This document shows, piece after piece, positions 48,879 through 57,132 of a stretch of 64,000 nt of DNA (position 1 is its first letter; each line of letters starts with the position of its first letter). The translations under genes were made by a program, and so were the position numbers. The DNA lies in assembly GCF_051175315.1 (NCBI RefSeq), contig NZ_CP195100.1:4588001-4652000 (forward strand), written 5' to 3'. Below the pieces are notes generated by a model that saw only the letters and a program-made list of their open reading frames with translations, was not told the DNA's origin and made no database searches. The stretch comes from Tundrisphaera sp051175315 (GTDB lineage Bacteria > Planctomycetota > Planctomycetia > Isosphaerales > Isosphaeraceae).

Positions 48879-49289
48879 ATGAACCCTCCCCCCCGGCCGC
48901 CGGGCCGCAGGCTCTGGAACCTCTGGTTCGGCGACCGCGGCGAGCGCGAGGCCGCCCGCTTCCTGCGGAAACGCGGCCTCCGCATCCTCAAGCGCGGCTA
49001 CCGGACCGCCCAGGGGGAGATCGACCTGATCGCCCGCGACGGCGACACCCTGGTCTTCGTCGAGGTCAAGTCGCGGCGGGCCGGCGAGCCGGCCGAGGCC
49101 GTGACCCCGGAGAAGCAGCGGCGGATCACCCTCGCCGCGCTCCACTTCCTCCGGCGCCACGGCCTGCTCGAGACGCCCTGCCGCTTCGACGTCGTGGCCA
49201 TCGTCTGGCCCGAGGGCCGCCACCCCTCCTCGATCGAGCACCTGGCCCACGCCTTCGAGGCGGTAGGCCGGGGACAGATGTTCCGTTGA
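48879..49289 (+). CDS. YraN/UPF0102 endonuclease-like protein
   Basis: The 136-aa protein has the UPF0102 core: G20?-R-G-E-R-E-A-A-R-F-L at the start of the domain, G-Y-R-T-A-Q-G-E47-I-D49-L-I-A-R, then L-V-F-V-E62-V-K64-S-R and D-V-V-A-I near the end. E47, D49, E62 and K64 form the PD-(D/E)xK Holliday-junction-resolvase-like active site. The family is widespread and associated with DNA repair and recombination, but its biochemical role is not established. There is a basic, Pro-rich 12-residue head. ATG 48879 lies 11 bp after the preceding lipoprotein stop. The length is normal (about 120-140 aa). Confidence 0.9.
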   Translation: MNPPPRPPGRRLWNLWFGDRGEREAARFLRKRGLRILKRGYRTAQGEIDLIARDGDTLVFVEVKSRRAGEPAEAVTPEKQRRITLAALHFLRRHGLLETPCRFDVVAIVWPEGRHPSSIEHLAHAFEAVGRGQMFR

Positions 49290-49592
49290 TGCCGATTTGC
49301 GGGCCGATTTGCCGGCGCGGAAGCCAATTGCTCGGCGGTTCACCCATGCTCTGCGCGAACTTGAATCTGTTTTGTCGAAATCATCTCGAATCTCATGCCG
49401 ACTGGACAACCCAGGCAGTCCAGGCAAGTAAATCCGTCGAAATCGCCTAAAAAACCAGATCTCTCGGCCCTGGCATCCATGTTGCGTTATGACCCCATCG
49501 AAGTCGGCGGGCCGATGGAGCGGGAGTGGCCGCGTGAGCCCGTCCTCGCCGACATATCCGCTTGAAGAAGATTTGATTCATTGGAGACTGCA
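49290..49592. other. A+T-richer intergenic region upstream of the EF-hand gene
   Basis: About 300 bp, less G+C-rich than its surroundings (TCTGTTTTGTCGAAATC, CCTAAAAAACC). It contains the sigma-54-like promoter at 49471-49485. No small gene was seen. Confidence 0.5.
49471..49485 (+). promoter_or_regulatory. sigma-54-type (-24/-12) promoter for the EF-hand gene
   Basis: TGGCATCCATGTTGC has GG and GC exactly 10 bp apart and matches TGGCA-N6-TTGC. The start site is predicted near 49497, about 95 bp before ATG 49593. The resemblance to the 13748-13762 element supports a shared RpoN-dependent control. Confidence 0.6.
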
Positions 49593-50480
49593 ATGCAGAC
49601 GCAACACTGGACTCGTGGGTTGAAGGCCGCTGGGCTCGGTTTGGTGACCTTGATGGGCACCGCCTCCGCCCAGGAAGCTGCCGTGGACGTCCCGGGCCCG
49701 ATCGACAGCCTCCAGGACCTGCAGGACTCGGGCAGGATGCTGTTCAAGTCGATCGACGCGAACAACGACGGCCAGATCTCGCAGCAAGAGGCCATCGATG
49801 CCGCCAATGTTGCGGTGGGCGGGTTCTTCTTCACGGCCGACCTCGACGGCAACGGCACCCTGTCCAAGGAAGAGGCCCAGCAGGCCCGCGACAAGGTCCT
49901 GGCCGCCAAGCCGATGGCCCGGTTCCTGATCTCCCGCGTCAAGTCGGCCACCCCGCCGCCCGCCGGCGGCAGCCCGAACCCGGCCGCCGCTTTCATGTCG
50001 GTGGTGGACGCCAACGGTGACGGCCAGCTCCAGGCCACCGAGGTCCGCCAGGCCGTCCAGACCGCCGTCCAGGGCCTGTTCGCCGCCGCCGACACCAATC
50101 GCGACGGCCAGATGAGCCCGGTCGAGGTCAACGCCGCCATCGCGGGCGCCGTCAAGGCCGCCGGCCAGGCCTCGTTCCAGGCCGCCGACGCCGACAACAA
50201 CGGCCAGCTCAGCCGCCAGGAGTTCGATAAGGCGATCATCGACCCGGCCAACGCCGTCTTCGCCGTCCTGGACGCCAACGGCGACGGCCAGCTCTCGCCG
50301 CAGGAGCTCCAGTCGGCCCAGAAGATCATCGGCCAGCAGATCCAGCGGTCGATCCTGCCCGAGGCTCCGAACTCGGCCCGCAACCTGATCCAGAGCGGCC
50401 AGAAGCCCGCCCAAGTCGCCCCGGTCCCGACGTTCAACCCGAACGCCCCCGCCGCCACGACGGCCCCCGCCCCTCGCTAA
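49593..50480 (+). CDS. secreted calcium-binding protein with six EF-hands
   Basis: The 295-aa product has a signal peptide (M-Q-T-Q-H-W to T-A-S-A-Q-E). It then has six EF-hand loops in three pairs, each close to D-x-D/N-x-D/N-G-x-L/I/M-S-x-x-E: D-A-N-N-D-G-Q-I-S, D-L-D-G-N-G-T-L-S, D-A-N-G-D-G-Q-L-Q, D-T-N-R-D-G-Q-M-S, D-A-D-N-N-G-Q-L-S and D-A-N-G-D-G-Q-L-S. Loop residues 1, 3, 5 and 12 are conserved, so calcium binding is likely in all. A Pro/Ala tail ends it. ATG 49593 follows GGAG. Such proteins are common in planctomycetes and may buffer calcium or hold surface structures together. It is monocistronic with a hairpin terminator. Confidence 0.92.
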   Translation: MQTQHWTRGLKAAGLGLVTLMGTASAQEAAVDVPGPIDSLQDLQDSGRMLFKSIDANNDGQISQQEAIDAANVAVGGFFFTADLDGNGTLSKEEAQQARDKVLAAKPMARFLISRVKSATPPPAGGSPNPAAAFMSVVDANGDGQLQATEVRQAVQTAVQGLFAAADTNRDGQMSPVEVNAAIAGAVKAAGQASFQAADADNNGQLSRQEFDKAIIDPANAVFAVLDANGDGQLSPQELQSAQKIIGQQIQRSILPEAPNSARNLIQSGQKPAQVAPVPTFNPNAPAATTAPAPR

Positions 50481-50535
50481 GCGACCGCTCGACCGGCCCC
50501 GACGGGCCGGATCGCCTCGCGGATGAGTGACCCAC

Positions 50536-50578
50536 GCGACCCTCGGACTGGCCCCACGGCCGATCCGGGGGTCGCTTT
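50536..50578 (+). terminator. intrinsic terminator of the EF-hand gene
   Basis: An 11-bp stem with one mismatch (50536-50546 with 50565-50575), containing an inner GGCC/GGCC helix, is followed by TTT. A smaller 7-bp hairpin (50493-50510) precedes it. Confidence 0.6.
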
Positions 50579-50706
50579 CATGCCGGGGTCGATGCCGCCT
50601 TGGGCGAGCCGATCACCCGTCTGGGATTTGACTCGGTCCTATGATACTCTGTGACTGGACCGGCAGACGAAATCCGACACGACCACTCCGGGCGAGGAGC
50701 GAAATC

Positions 50707-51036
50707 ATGGGCGTTTCCCTGAGCGAGACGGCGGCCAACGAGGTCAAGAAGATCATCACCGAGCAGAGCCTCCCCGAGGACACCGTCTTGCGGGTGGGCG
50801 TCCAGGGCGGCGGCTGCTCCGGCTTCGCTTATAGCCTCAACTTCGACACCGCGACCAGCGAGCGCGACCGCATCCACGAGTTCTTCGGCGTGAAGCTCGC
50901 CGTGGACAAGAAGTTCGACCCGTACCTCGACGGCACCGTGGTCGACTTCTACGACGGCCTGGAGAAGCGCGGGTTCGTCTTCAACAACCCCAACGTCACC
51001 AAGAGCTGCGGCTGCGGCAGCTCGTTCCAGGTCTGA
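50707..51036 (+). CDS. A-type iron-sulfur carrier (IscA/ErpA-like)
   Basis: The 109-aa protein has the three conserved cysteines of A-type carriers: C37 in V-Q-G-G-G-C-S-G-F and C101-G-C103-G-S-S-F at the C-terminus. The fold pattern V-G-V-Q-G-G-G-C and V-D-F-Y-D-G-L-E-K-R-G-F-V-F-N-N-P-N is intact. It receives Fe-S clusters from a scaffold and hands them to apoproteins. GAGGAG precedes ATG 50707. It is not in an isc or suf operon here, so which assembly machinery it serves is unclear; ErpA, IscA and SufA cannot be told apart by sequence alone. A hairpin terminator follows. Confidence 0.93.
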   Translation: MGVSLSETAANEVKKIITEQSLPEDTVLRVGVQGGGCSGFAYSLNFDTATSERDRIHEFFGVKLAVDKKFDPYLDGTVVDFYDGLEKRGFVFNNPNVTKSCGCGSSFQV

Positions 51037-51069
51037 GCCAGGCCTGCGGACGACCCGGTGAGACCGATG

Positions 51070-51095
51070 GAGGGTGGACTTGATCGTCCACCCTC
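51070..51095. terminator. bidirectional hairpin terminator
   Basis: A perfect 10-bp stem (GAGGGTGGAC with its complement at 51086-51095) and a 6-nt loop lie between the converging iscA-like and DUF3224 genes. GTTT follows on the plus strand. Confidence 0.65.
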
Positions 51096-51112
51096 ACGTC
51101 GTTTGATGGGCC

Positions 51113-51505
51113 TCACCCCGGCAGGGTGTAGTCGAACACGTAGGTGTGGCCCCCGCCCTCGAAGACGATGTCCATCGTCCCGGCCAGCCCGGCCAGCTCG
51201 CCGGTGGCGGAGTCGGGCAACACCGTGATCGTCAGGGACTTGGCCCCGCGATCCATCAGCCCCGAGTGCTGGAGCGAGAAGCTCCCGCTGCGGCCGTGCA
51301 GGGTCGCTGTGACGCGTTCCAGGGCGACATATCCGGCCGAACCCTCGACGTCGGTGCGGGTGGCCAGCATCTCGCCCCGGCTGGTCCCGTCCAGGTCGCC
51401 GTGGAATCGTTTGCGGATCGCCATCCGGGCCACGCTCGGGTCGCCCACCCCTTCGGCCTGGGGCTGAGGGGTCAGGTCCACCTCGAATGGTCCGGTTGCG
51501 TGCAT
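51113..51505 (-). CDS. DUF3224 protein
   Basis: The 130-aa protein matches DUF3224: a small lipocalin-like beta barrel with F-E-V-D-L-T-P-Q, R-F-H-G-D-L-D-G-T-S-R-G-E-M-L, V-E-G-S-A-G-Y-V-A, G-S-F-S-L-Q-H-S-G and I-T-V-L-P-D-S-A-T-G-E-L-A-G-L-A-G. The family is widespread and uncharacterised; it may bind a small ligand. There is no signal peptide, so it is cytosolic. AGGAG lies upstream of ATG 51505. The length is normal. It is monocistronic and separated from the SDR gene by a hairpin. Confidence 0.85.
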   Translation of the reverse strand: MHATGPFEVDLTPQPQAEGVGDPSVARMAIRKRFHGDLDGTSRGEMLATRTDVEGSAGYVALERVTATLHGRSGSFSLQHSGLMDRGAKSLTITVLPDSATGELAGLAGTMDIVFEGGGHTYVFDYTLPG

Positions 51506-51567
51506 GGCACCTGCTCCTGGGTCGCTGGGCCGATGATCTCGGCCCAGTCCGACCCGAGGATACCACC

Positions 51568-51599
51568 CCGCCGCCCCCGGGGGGATGGCGGGGCGGCGG
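51568..51599 (-). terminator. hairpin downstream of the SDR gene
   Basis: A perfect 10-bp C/G stem (51568-51577 with 51590-51599) and a 12-nt loop lie 7 bp after the SDR stop. No T tract follows. Confidence 0.45.
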
Positions 51600-51605
51600 C
51601 GTTCG

Positions 51606-52619
51606 TCAGGCCATACTCGGGCGGGTGCCGGGGGGGATGATCCCGGTCAGGGCCTCGGGGACCGTGCCGCCGAGGTCCTGGCCTTGGACGGCGGGGCCGT
51701 CGGAGACCTCGCCCCGGGGCAGGGCCAGGTTGATCAGGCTCATCGCCTCGGCATTCCACTCGGGGAAGAAGTCGTGGGCCAGGATCGCCAGCCGGGCGTT
51801 CCAGCCGACGATGACCTCGGGATCACCGTCCTGGACCGCCTTCCAGAGCGATCGGGCCGCGTAATCCGCCGAGGTCGAGACCCCGGGCACGGTATCGGAC
51901 AGGGCGAACCAGGTGTATTCGGCATCGCGATTCCCCTTGAACCAGGCGTGGGCGTGCCCGCCGGTACGGATCGTGCCGGGATAGATCCCGGTGACCAGGA
52001 TCCCGTCGCGGGCCAGCTCGGCGCGGAGCCCCTCGGTCAGGCCGGCTAGGGCGAACTTGCTGGCGGTGTAGGGGAGCAGGTGCGGCACGGCGACCTTGCC
52101 CCCCACCGACACCACGTTGGCGATCCGGCCGAAGCCCTGGGCCCGCATCGCCGGCAGGACGGCCAGGGTCGGGTAGAGCTGGCCCCAGAAGTTGGTGTCC
52201 ATGACCTGCTGGAAGTCTTCCACGGTCATCGCCTGGGCCGGGCCGACCCGGATCGTGCCGACGTTGTTGACCAGGATGTCCACCCGTCCGAACCGCTCCA
52301 GGGTGCGGGCGACCAGAACCTGGACCTGGGCCTCGTCGGTCAGGTCGGTGGGCACGGCGAGGACTTCGGCCCCGAGGGGGCGCAATTCCTCGGCGGCGGC
52401 GGCCAGGTCGTCCTCGCTGCGGGCGGTCAGGACGAGCTTCGCCCCCTGCTCGGCGGCGTGGCGGGCGATCAGGAGGCCGAGGCCGCTGCTGGCCCCGGTC
52501 ACGATGATGACGCGTCCGCCCAGCTCGATCCGGCGGCTGCGGCGGAGCAGGGCCCGGGCCCCCAGGGCCAGGCCGGCGGCGCCGGCAAGCCCCAACATGA
52601 TCTGATGACGTCGCTTCAT
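51606..52619 (-). CDS. short-chain dehydrogenase/reductase with N-terminal membrane helix
   Basis: The 337-aa protein begins with a hydrophobic segment (about 7-21) that probably anchors it to the membrane. The SDR domain follows with the cofactor motif T-G-A-S-S-G-L-G at 41-48, N-N-V-G at 118-121, catalytic S171 and Y184-x3-K188. T66-A-R near the end of beta 2 and no acidic residue there favour NADP(H). The tail (about 275-337) is longer than in classical SDRs and has no known motif. GGAGG lies upstream of ATG 52619. An open frame continues a long way upstream but is only antisense to other genes. The substrate is unknown. Confidence 0.88.
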   Translation of the reverse strand: MKRRHQIMLGLAGAAGLALGARALLRRSRRIELGGRVIIVTGASSGLGLLIARHAAEQGAKLVLTARSEDDLAAAAEELRPLGAEVLAVPTDLTDEAQVQVLVARTLERFGRVDILVNNVGTIRVGPAQAMTVEDFQQVMDTNFWGQLYPTLAVLPAMRAQGFGRIANVVSVGGKVAVPHLLPYTASKFALAGLTEGLRAELARDGILVTGIYPGTIRTGGHAHAWFKGNRDAEYTWFALSDTVPGVSTSADYAARSLWKAVQDGDPEVIVGWNARLAILAHDFFPEWNAEAMSLINLALPRGEVSDGPAVQGQDLGGTVPEALTGIIPPGTRPSMA

Positions 52620-52829
52620 GGGGTGTCCTCCATCTGGCTCGTGGTCGCCCCACGGCCCGCGTGTCGGGGCGGATTCGGATGCGAGGAATCGGACGCATTC
52701 CCCGTGCCGCGGACGGGCCGGGCGAATCCGCCGAGATCGTCTCTGGCGACGGGTTTGAGTCGCCGGTATGCTGTCTTGAAATTGCGTCCCTGGCGACGCC
52801 AAAATCCTATCTCGAAGAGGTCCCCTCCG

Positions 52830-53810
52830 TTGCCGGGACGCGTCCTCATCACTCGCCCGATCCCCGAGCCCGGCCCGACCCTGGTCGCCGGCGTCGCCGA
52901 CCACGTCGAGGCCAACCGCGAGGATCGTCCGCTCACCGCCGACGAGTTCCGGGAGAAGGTCCGCGGCCGGGATGCGGTGCTCTGCCAGCTCAACGATCGG
53001 GTCGACTCCGCCGTGTTCGACGCCGCCGAGGGGTGCCGGATCTTCGCCAACATGGCGGTCGGATTCAACAACATCGACATCGCCGAGGCCACCCGCCGCG
53101 GCATCCTGGTGACCAACACCCCGGGCGTGCTGACCGACGCGACCGCCGACCTCGCCTGGGCCCTGATCCTGGGCGTGGCCCGGCGGGTCATCGAGGGGGA
53201 CGCCACGATGCGGGCCGGCCGGTTCCCCGGCATGGGGCCGATGTACATGCTCGGCGGCGACGTGTCGGGCCGGACCCTCGGGCTGATCGGCCCGGGGCGG
53301 ATCGCCCTGGCGGTCGCCCGGCGGGCCGTCGGCTTCAACATGACGCTGCTCTACCACGGGCGGCGGCCCAGCCCGGACTTCGACGCCCTGGGGGCCCGCC
53401 GGGTGGGCCTGGACGACCTGCTGCGCGACAGCGACTTCGTCAGCATCCACACGCCGCTGTCGGCCGAGACCACCCACCTGATCGACGCCCGTGCCCTTGC
53501 CCTGATGAAGCCGACCGCCTATCTCATCAATACGTCGCGCGGGCCGGTCGTCGACGAGGCGGCGCTGGTCGGGGCGCTGCGGGCCGGGCGGATCGCCGGG
53601 GCCGGGCTCGACGTGTACGAGCGCGAGCCGGCGATGGCCGAGGGGCTCGCCGATTGCCCGAACACGGTGCTGCTCCCGCACGTCGGCAGCGCCACCCACG
53701 CCACCCGGGCGGCGATGTCCCGGATGGCCGCGGAGAACCTGGTCGCCGCCCTTCGAGGGCGGAGGCCGGCCAATCTGGTCAACCCCGACGCCTGGCGCGA
53801 CCCTTCGTGA
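52830..53810 (+). CDS. D-isomer-specific 2-hydroxyacid dehydrogenase (glyoxylate/hydroxypyruvate reductase-like)
   Basis: The 326-aa protein has the D-2-hydroxyacid dehydrogenase layout: a split catalytic domain, a nucleotide-binding motif L-G-L-I-G-P-G-R-I-A (the third Gly of GxGxxG is Ala), and the catalytic Arg in N-T-S-R-G-P-V-V-D-E, Glu in D-V-Y-E-R-E-P and His in L-L-P-H-V-G-S-A-T. The overall pattern resembles glyoxylate reductases rather than phosphoglycerate or formate dehydrogenases. The TTG at 52830 is chosen: GAAGAGG lies 9 bases upstream and the family N-terminus (P-G-R-V-L-I-T-R) starts there, while no ATG or GTG fits. It runs divergently from the SDR gene across 210 bp. Confidence 0.88.
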   Translation: MPGRVLITRPIPEPGPTLVAGVADHVEANREDRPLTADEFREKVRGRDAVLCQLNDRVDSAVFDAAEGCRIFANMAVGFNNIDIAEATRRGILVTNTPGVLTDATADLAWALILGVARRVIEGDATMRAGRFPGMGPMYMLGGDVSGRTLGLIGPGRIALAVARRAVGFNMTLLYHGRRPSPDFDALGARRVGLDDLLRDSDFVSIHTPLSAETTHLIDARALALMKPTAYLINTSRGPVVDEAALVGALRAGRIAGAGLDVYEREPAMAEGLADCPNTVLLPHVGSATHATRAAMSRMAAENLVAALRGRRPANLVNPDAWRDPS

Positions 53811-53873
53811 GCGGGCTCCGACCTGCCTGTCCCCATCGTTCCACGACATGCCAGACGGGGCGAGGTCCCACCC

Positions 53874-55361
53874 ATGGGTAGCTTCCGATTCCGCCTCGGT
53901 CCCTCGTTGCCGGAGCCCCGCCAGGCCGACCTCCGGCGGGCCTACGTCACCGGGCTGGACCGCACCCCCAGCCGCGTCGGCGTCGACATCCGCAAGGACG
54001 TGCTGACCGTCCAGAAGGGGACGACCGAGAGCGGCCGGCTCTACGTCCCCTGGCCGGTCCCCGGCTCGGGCGTCCCCCTGATCGGCACGGCCACGCTGGG
54101 GGATCGCAACGAGCCCTACAACCTGGCCGTGGAACTGGCCCGGGGGCGGCTCAACGACGTCCGCAACCAGCTCTCCGACTGGCGGCAGATGGGCCTGAAG
54201 GTCGGCCCCGACCTGGAACGGCTGGTGGCCGCGTCCATGGAGTCGTTCACCCGGGCGGCGACCTCGCGGGACCGGCCCGACGTCGCCTTCGCGGCCGCCC
54301 AGGAGTGCCTGTCCCGGGCCTCCGCGGCCGGCGACGCCCTGGTGGCCGCCTACGTCGACCAGGTGCTCCAGATCCGCCTGGCGGCGGGCAAGCTCCCGAC
54401 CCTGCTCGCCCTCGGCCTCGACGGCGACCCGGCGGCGGCCCCCTGGGCGTCGAAGATGGGGGCGACCTTCGGCGTGGCCCAGCTCCACTGCCCGTGGAAG
54501 GCGCTGGCCCCCCACGAGGGGCGGTTCCGGTTCGAGGACATGGACGCCCAGGTCGTCTGGGCGACCCGCCAGAAGATGGCCCTCCACGCCGGCCCCCTGA
54601 TCGACCTCCGGCCGGGTGCCATGCCCGACTGGATCTGGCTCTGGCAGGGGGACTTCGACGCCATCCTGGGCATGGCCATCGACGTCGTCCGCCAGACGGT
54701 GGCCCGCTTCAAGGGGAAGATTACCACCTGGCACCTGGTCAACCGCCCCGGCACCACCGACATCCTGGGCATGACCGAGGAGGACCAGATCCGCCTCACC
54801 GCCCGGCTGCTCCAGGTCGCCCGCCAGGCCGACCCCGCGGCGCAGTTCCTGGTCGGCTTCGACCGGCCGTGGTCGGAGTGGATGGGCTCCAGCTCGTTCC
54901 AGCTCGGCCCGCTCCACCTGGCCGACTACCTCGCCCGCGCCGAGCTGGGCATGGCCGGGCTCGTCCTGGAGGTCGCACCGGGATACTCCGCCCCCGGCAG
55001 CCACTATCGCGAGCTGCTCGACTTCTCGCGGATGCTCGACCTGTACGCTTTGCTGAACTACCCGCTCCACCTCTCGTTCGCCTTCCCGTCGTCCTCCGCG
55101 CCGGACCCCAAGGCCGAGGCCAACGTGGCCGTCGAGAAGGACCAGTGGCCCTCGCCGCCCGACGAGGCGATGCAGGCCTCGGTCGCCGCCCGCTGGATCT
55201 CCCTGGCGGTCGCCAAGCCGTTCGTCCGCTCGGTCACCTGGCGGCAGGCCTACGACGGCGCCCCCCACCTCTATCCCCACGCCGGCCTGATCCGCCCCGA
55301 TCAGACCCCCAAGCCGGTCCTCGAATGGATCAAAGCATTCCGCGCCGACTTCCTGCCCTGA
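53874..55361 (+). CDS. GH10-like protein with catalytic glutamates replaced
   Basis: The 495-aa protein has an N-terminal beta-rich region (about 1-170) and a C-terminal (beta/alpha)8 region resembling glycoside hydrolase family 10 (endo-xylanase): W-A-S-K-M-G-A-T-F-G, W-K-A-L-A-P-H-E-G, R-F-R-F-E-D-M-D and W-H-L-V-N-R at 286-291. In GH10 the last motif ends N-E with the acid/base Glu; here it is N-R. The nucleophile motif (usually H-I-T-E) aligns with H-L-S-F near 399-402. Both catalytic Glu therefore appear lost, while the surrounding fold signals are kept. No signal peptide is evident. It may be a carbohydrate-binding or regulatory pseudoenzyme; this is inference. The alignment was done by eye. 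Confidence 0.75.
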   Translation: MGSFRFRLGPSLPEPRQADLRRAYVTGLDRTPSRVGVDIRKDVLTVQKGTTESGRLYVPWPVPGSGVPLIGTATLGDRNEPYNLAVELARGRLNDVRNQLSDWRQMGLKVGPDLERLVAASMESFTRAATSRDRPDVAFAAAQECLSRASAAGDALVAAYVDQVLQIRLAAGKLPTLLALGLDGDPAAAPWASKMGATFGVAQLHCPWKALAPHEGRFRFEDMDAQVVWATRQKMALHAGPLIDLRPGAMPDWIWLWQGDFDAILGMAIDVVRQTVARFKGKITTWHLVNRPGTTDILGMTEEDQIRLTARLLQVARQADPAAQFLVGFDRPWSEWMGSSSFQLGPLHLADYLARAELGMAGLVLEVAPGYSAPGSHYRELLDFSRMLDLYALLNYPLHLSFAFPSSSAPDPKAEANVAVEKDQWPSPPDEAMQASVAARWISLAVAKPFVRSVTWRQAYDGAPHLYPHAGLIRPDQTPKPVLEWIKAFRADFLP

Positions 55362-55451
55362 GCGACGATCCGCGAAAGTGAGCGGCCGGCGGGGCCCGGC
55401 CCGCCCCGGCCCGATGCCGCCCCCGCCGGGGCGTCGAGGGTCCACGCCGCG

Positions 55452-55460
55452 TGATATAAT
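55452..55460 (+). promoter_or_regulatory. extended -10 promoter element upstream of the hybrid kinase
   Basis: TGATATAAT matches the extended -10 consensus TGnTATAAT exactly. It stands out in very G+C-rich DNA, 178 bp before the kinase ATG. No -35 box is visible, as is usual for extended -10 promoters. Confidence 0.5.
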
Positions 55461-55637
55461 ACACCACCGCATAATTAACGTGACGAGGCGACCACCCATC
55501 GAAGAAGATCGGTCGCCAGGGTCGTCCCCGGCGGGGCCGCCGCCGGGCCGCCCCACGCGCGGGTCGCCCGAGGCATCGGGCCGATCGGGCGGGTGCCCGC
55601 CGATCGTGCAAATTCCTGATCGGGGGGTCGTGCTCCC

Positions 55638-57068
55638 ATGGCCGGATCGAGACGCCAGGTAGTCCTGAACTACGCGGCGGCCGTGATGGCCGTGCCCGCG
55701 GTCGTCGTGCTGCTGGCGACCCGGATCTTCGGCCAGACGCCCAACACCCCGGTCCTGATCATCGTCCTGGCCATCGTCCTGGTCTCGTGGCGGGGCGGGG
55801 CGGGTCCCGGCCTGCTGACCACCGGGCTGATCGCCCTGATCGCCTTCCCCGGGGAGCTGGCGGCCGAGCAGGTCGTGCGGCACCTCGTGTTCTTCGCCAC
55901 CGGCTCGGCGATCAGCCTGCTCGTCGGGTCGCTCCACCGGGCCCGCGGCCGGGCCGAGGCGGCCAGTCGGGATCGGGATCGCTTCCTGGCCTCCCTGTCC
56001 CACGAATTGCGCACGCCGCTGACCCCGGTCCTGGCGAGCGTCACCGCCCTGCTGGACGAGCCCGGGCCCTGGCCGGAGGGAGAGATCCGCGCGGCCCTGG
56101 ATCTCATCCGCATCGGCGTCGAGATGGAGACCCGACTCATCGACGACCTGCTCGACGTCTCCCGCGCGATCCACGGCAAGCTGCTCCTGAGCCCGGGATG
56201 CGTCGACGTCCACGCCCTGATCCGGCAGACCCTGGACCTCTGCCGGGCCGAGCTGGGCGGCGGGGGCCTGCGGCTGGAACTCGACCTGGGGGCGCCCCGG
56301 CCGCACGTCGAGGCCGACCGGGGGCGGTTGCAGCAGGTGATCTGGAACCTGATCCGGAACGCGATCAAGTTCACGCCCGCCGGGGGCCTCGTGACGATCC
56401 GCACCCGCGAGCGGCCCCCGGGGCGGCTCGCGCTGGAGGTGGCCGACACCGGCATCGGAATCGACCCCAGGGCGCTGGGGAAGATTTTCGACCCGTTCGA
56501 GCAGGAGAACAAGGGCGAGCGGAAGACCGGCGGCCTCGGCCTCGGCCTGGCGATCAGCCGCGCGATCGCGGAGGCCCACGGCGCCCAGCTCTCGGCGTCC
56601 AGCGACGGTCGCGGGAGGGGCTCGGCCTTCACGCTCGAGATGGCGACCATCGACCCGGGCCCCGATGCCGGATGCCCGCCCGCCGAGCCGGCCCCCCGGC
56701 CCCGGCGGCCGCTGCGGATCCTGCTGGTGGAGGACGACCCCGCGTCGCTGCGGGTCCTGAGCCGGCTGCTCCGCCAGAAGGAACACGCGGTGACGACGGC
56801 CGATTCCGTGGCCTCGGCCCTGGAAGCGGGCCTGTCCGGGCACTTCGACCTGGTGGTCAGCGACCTCGGACTGCCCGACGGCACCGGCTGGGACCTGATG
56901 CGGCAACTCCGCGACGGCCGCGCCATCCGGGGCATCGCCATGAGCGGGCTCGGCCAGGACGAGGACCTCCGCAAGAGCCAGGAGGCAGGCTTCCTGGCCC
57001 ACCTGACCAAGCCGGTCGACTTCCCCCGGCTGGAGGCGACCATCCAGGAGATGGCGTCCGGCCCCTGA
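55638..57068 (+). CDS. membrane hybrid sensor histidine kinase with C-terminal receiver
   Basis: The 476-aa protein has three or four membrane helices (about 10-100), with a layout resembling the KdpD-like DUF4118 sensor. The kinase core has L-S-H-E-L-R-T-P-L (His about 123) and N-box I-W-N-L-I-R-N-A-I-K-F, G1 A-D-T-G-I-G-I-D and G2 G-L-G-L-G-L-A. The C-terminal receiver (about 355-470) has V-E-D-D-P near its start and the phosphoacceptor in V-V-S-D-L-G-L-P-D-G. It senses an unknown envelope or intracellular cue and either phosphorylates its own receiver or passes phosphate to an HPt. An extended -10 element lies upstream. The next gene is unrelated by family. Confidence 0.9.
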   Translation: MAGSRRQVVLNYAAAVMAVPAVVVLLATRIFGQTPNTPVLIIVLAIVLVSWRGGAGPGLLTTGLIALIAFPGELAAEQVVRHLVFFATGSAISLLVGSLHRARGRAEAASRDRDRFLASLSHELRTPLTPVLASVTALLDEPGPWPEGEIRAALDLIRIGVEMETRLIDDLLDVSRAIHGKLLLSPGCVDVHALIRQTLDLCRAELGGGGLRLELDLGAPRPHVEADRGRLQQVIWNLIRNAIKFTPAGGLVTIRTRERPPGRLALEVADTGIGIDPRALGKIFDPFEQENKGERKTGGLGLGLAISRAIAEAHGAQLSASSDGRGRGSAFTLEMATIDPGPDAGCPPAEPAPRPRRPLRILLVEDDPASLRVLSRLLRQKEHAVTTADSVASALEAGLSGHFDLVVSDLGLPDGTGWDLMRQLRDGRAIRGIAMSGLGQDEDLRKSQEAGFLAHLTKPVDFPRLEATIQEMASGP

Positions 57069-57132
57069 GTCTGGATATCATCCACCCGAGACTCCATCGA
57101 CCGCGGCGTCTGGACATCGCGAGGCCGAGTTC

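Noticed and set aside
51606..57002. A minus-strand open frame of about 1800 codons
   Set aside because: Only the last 337 codons encode an SDR with a ribosome site. The rest lies opposite real genes (2-hydroxyacid dehydrogenase, GH10-like, hybrid kinase) and reads as Gly/Arg/Pro-rich shadow sequence, as expected in G+C-rich DNA.
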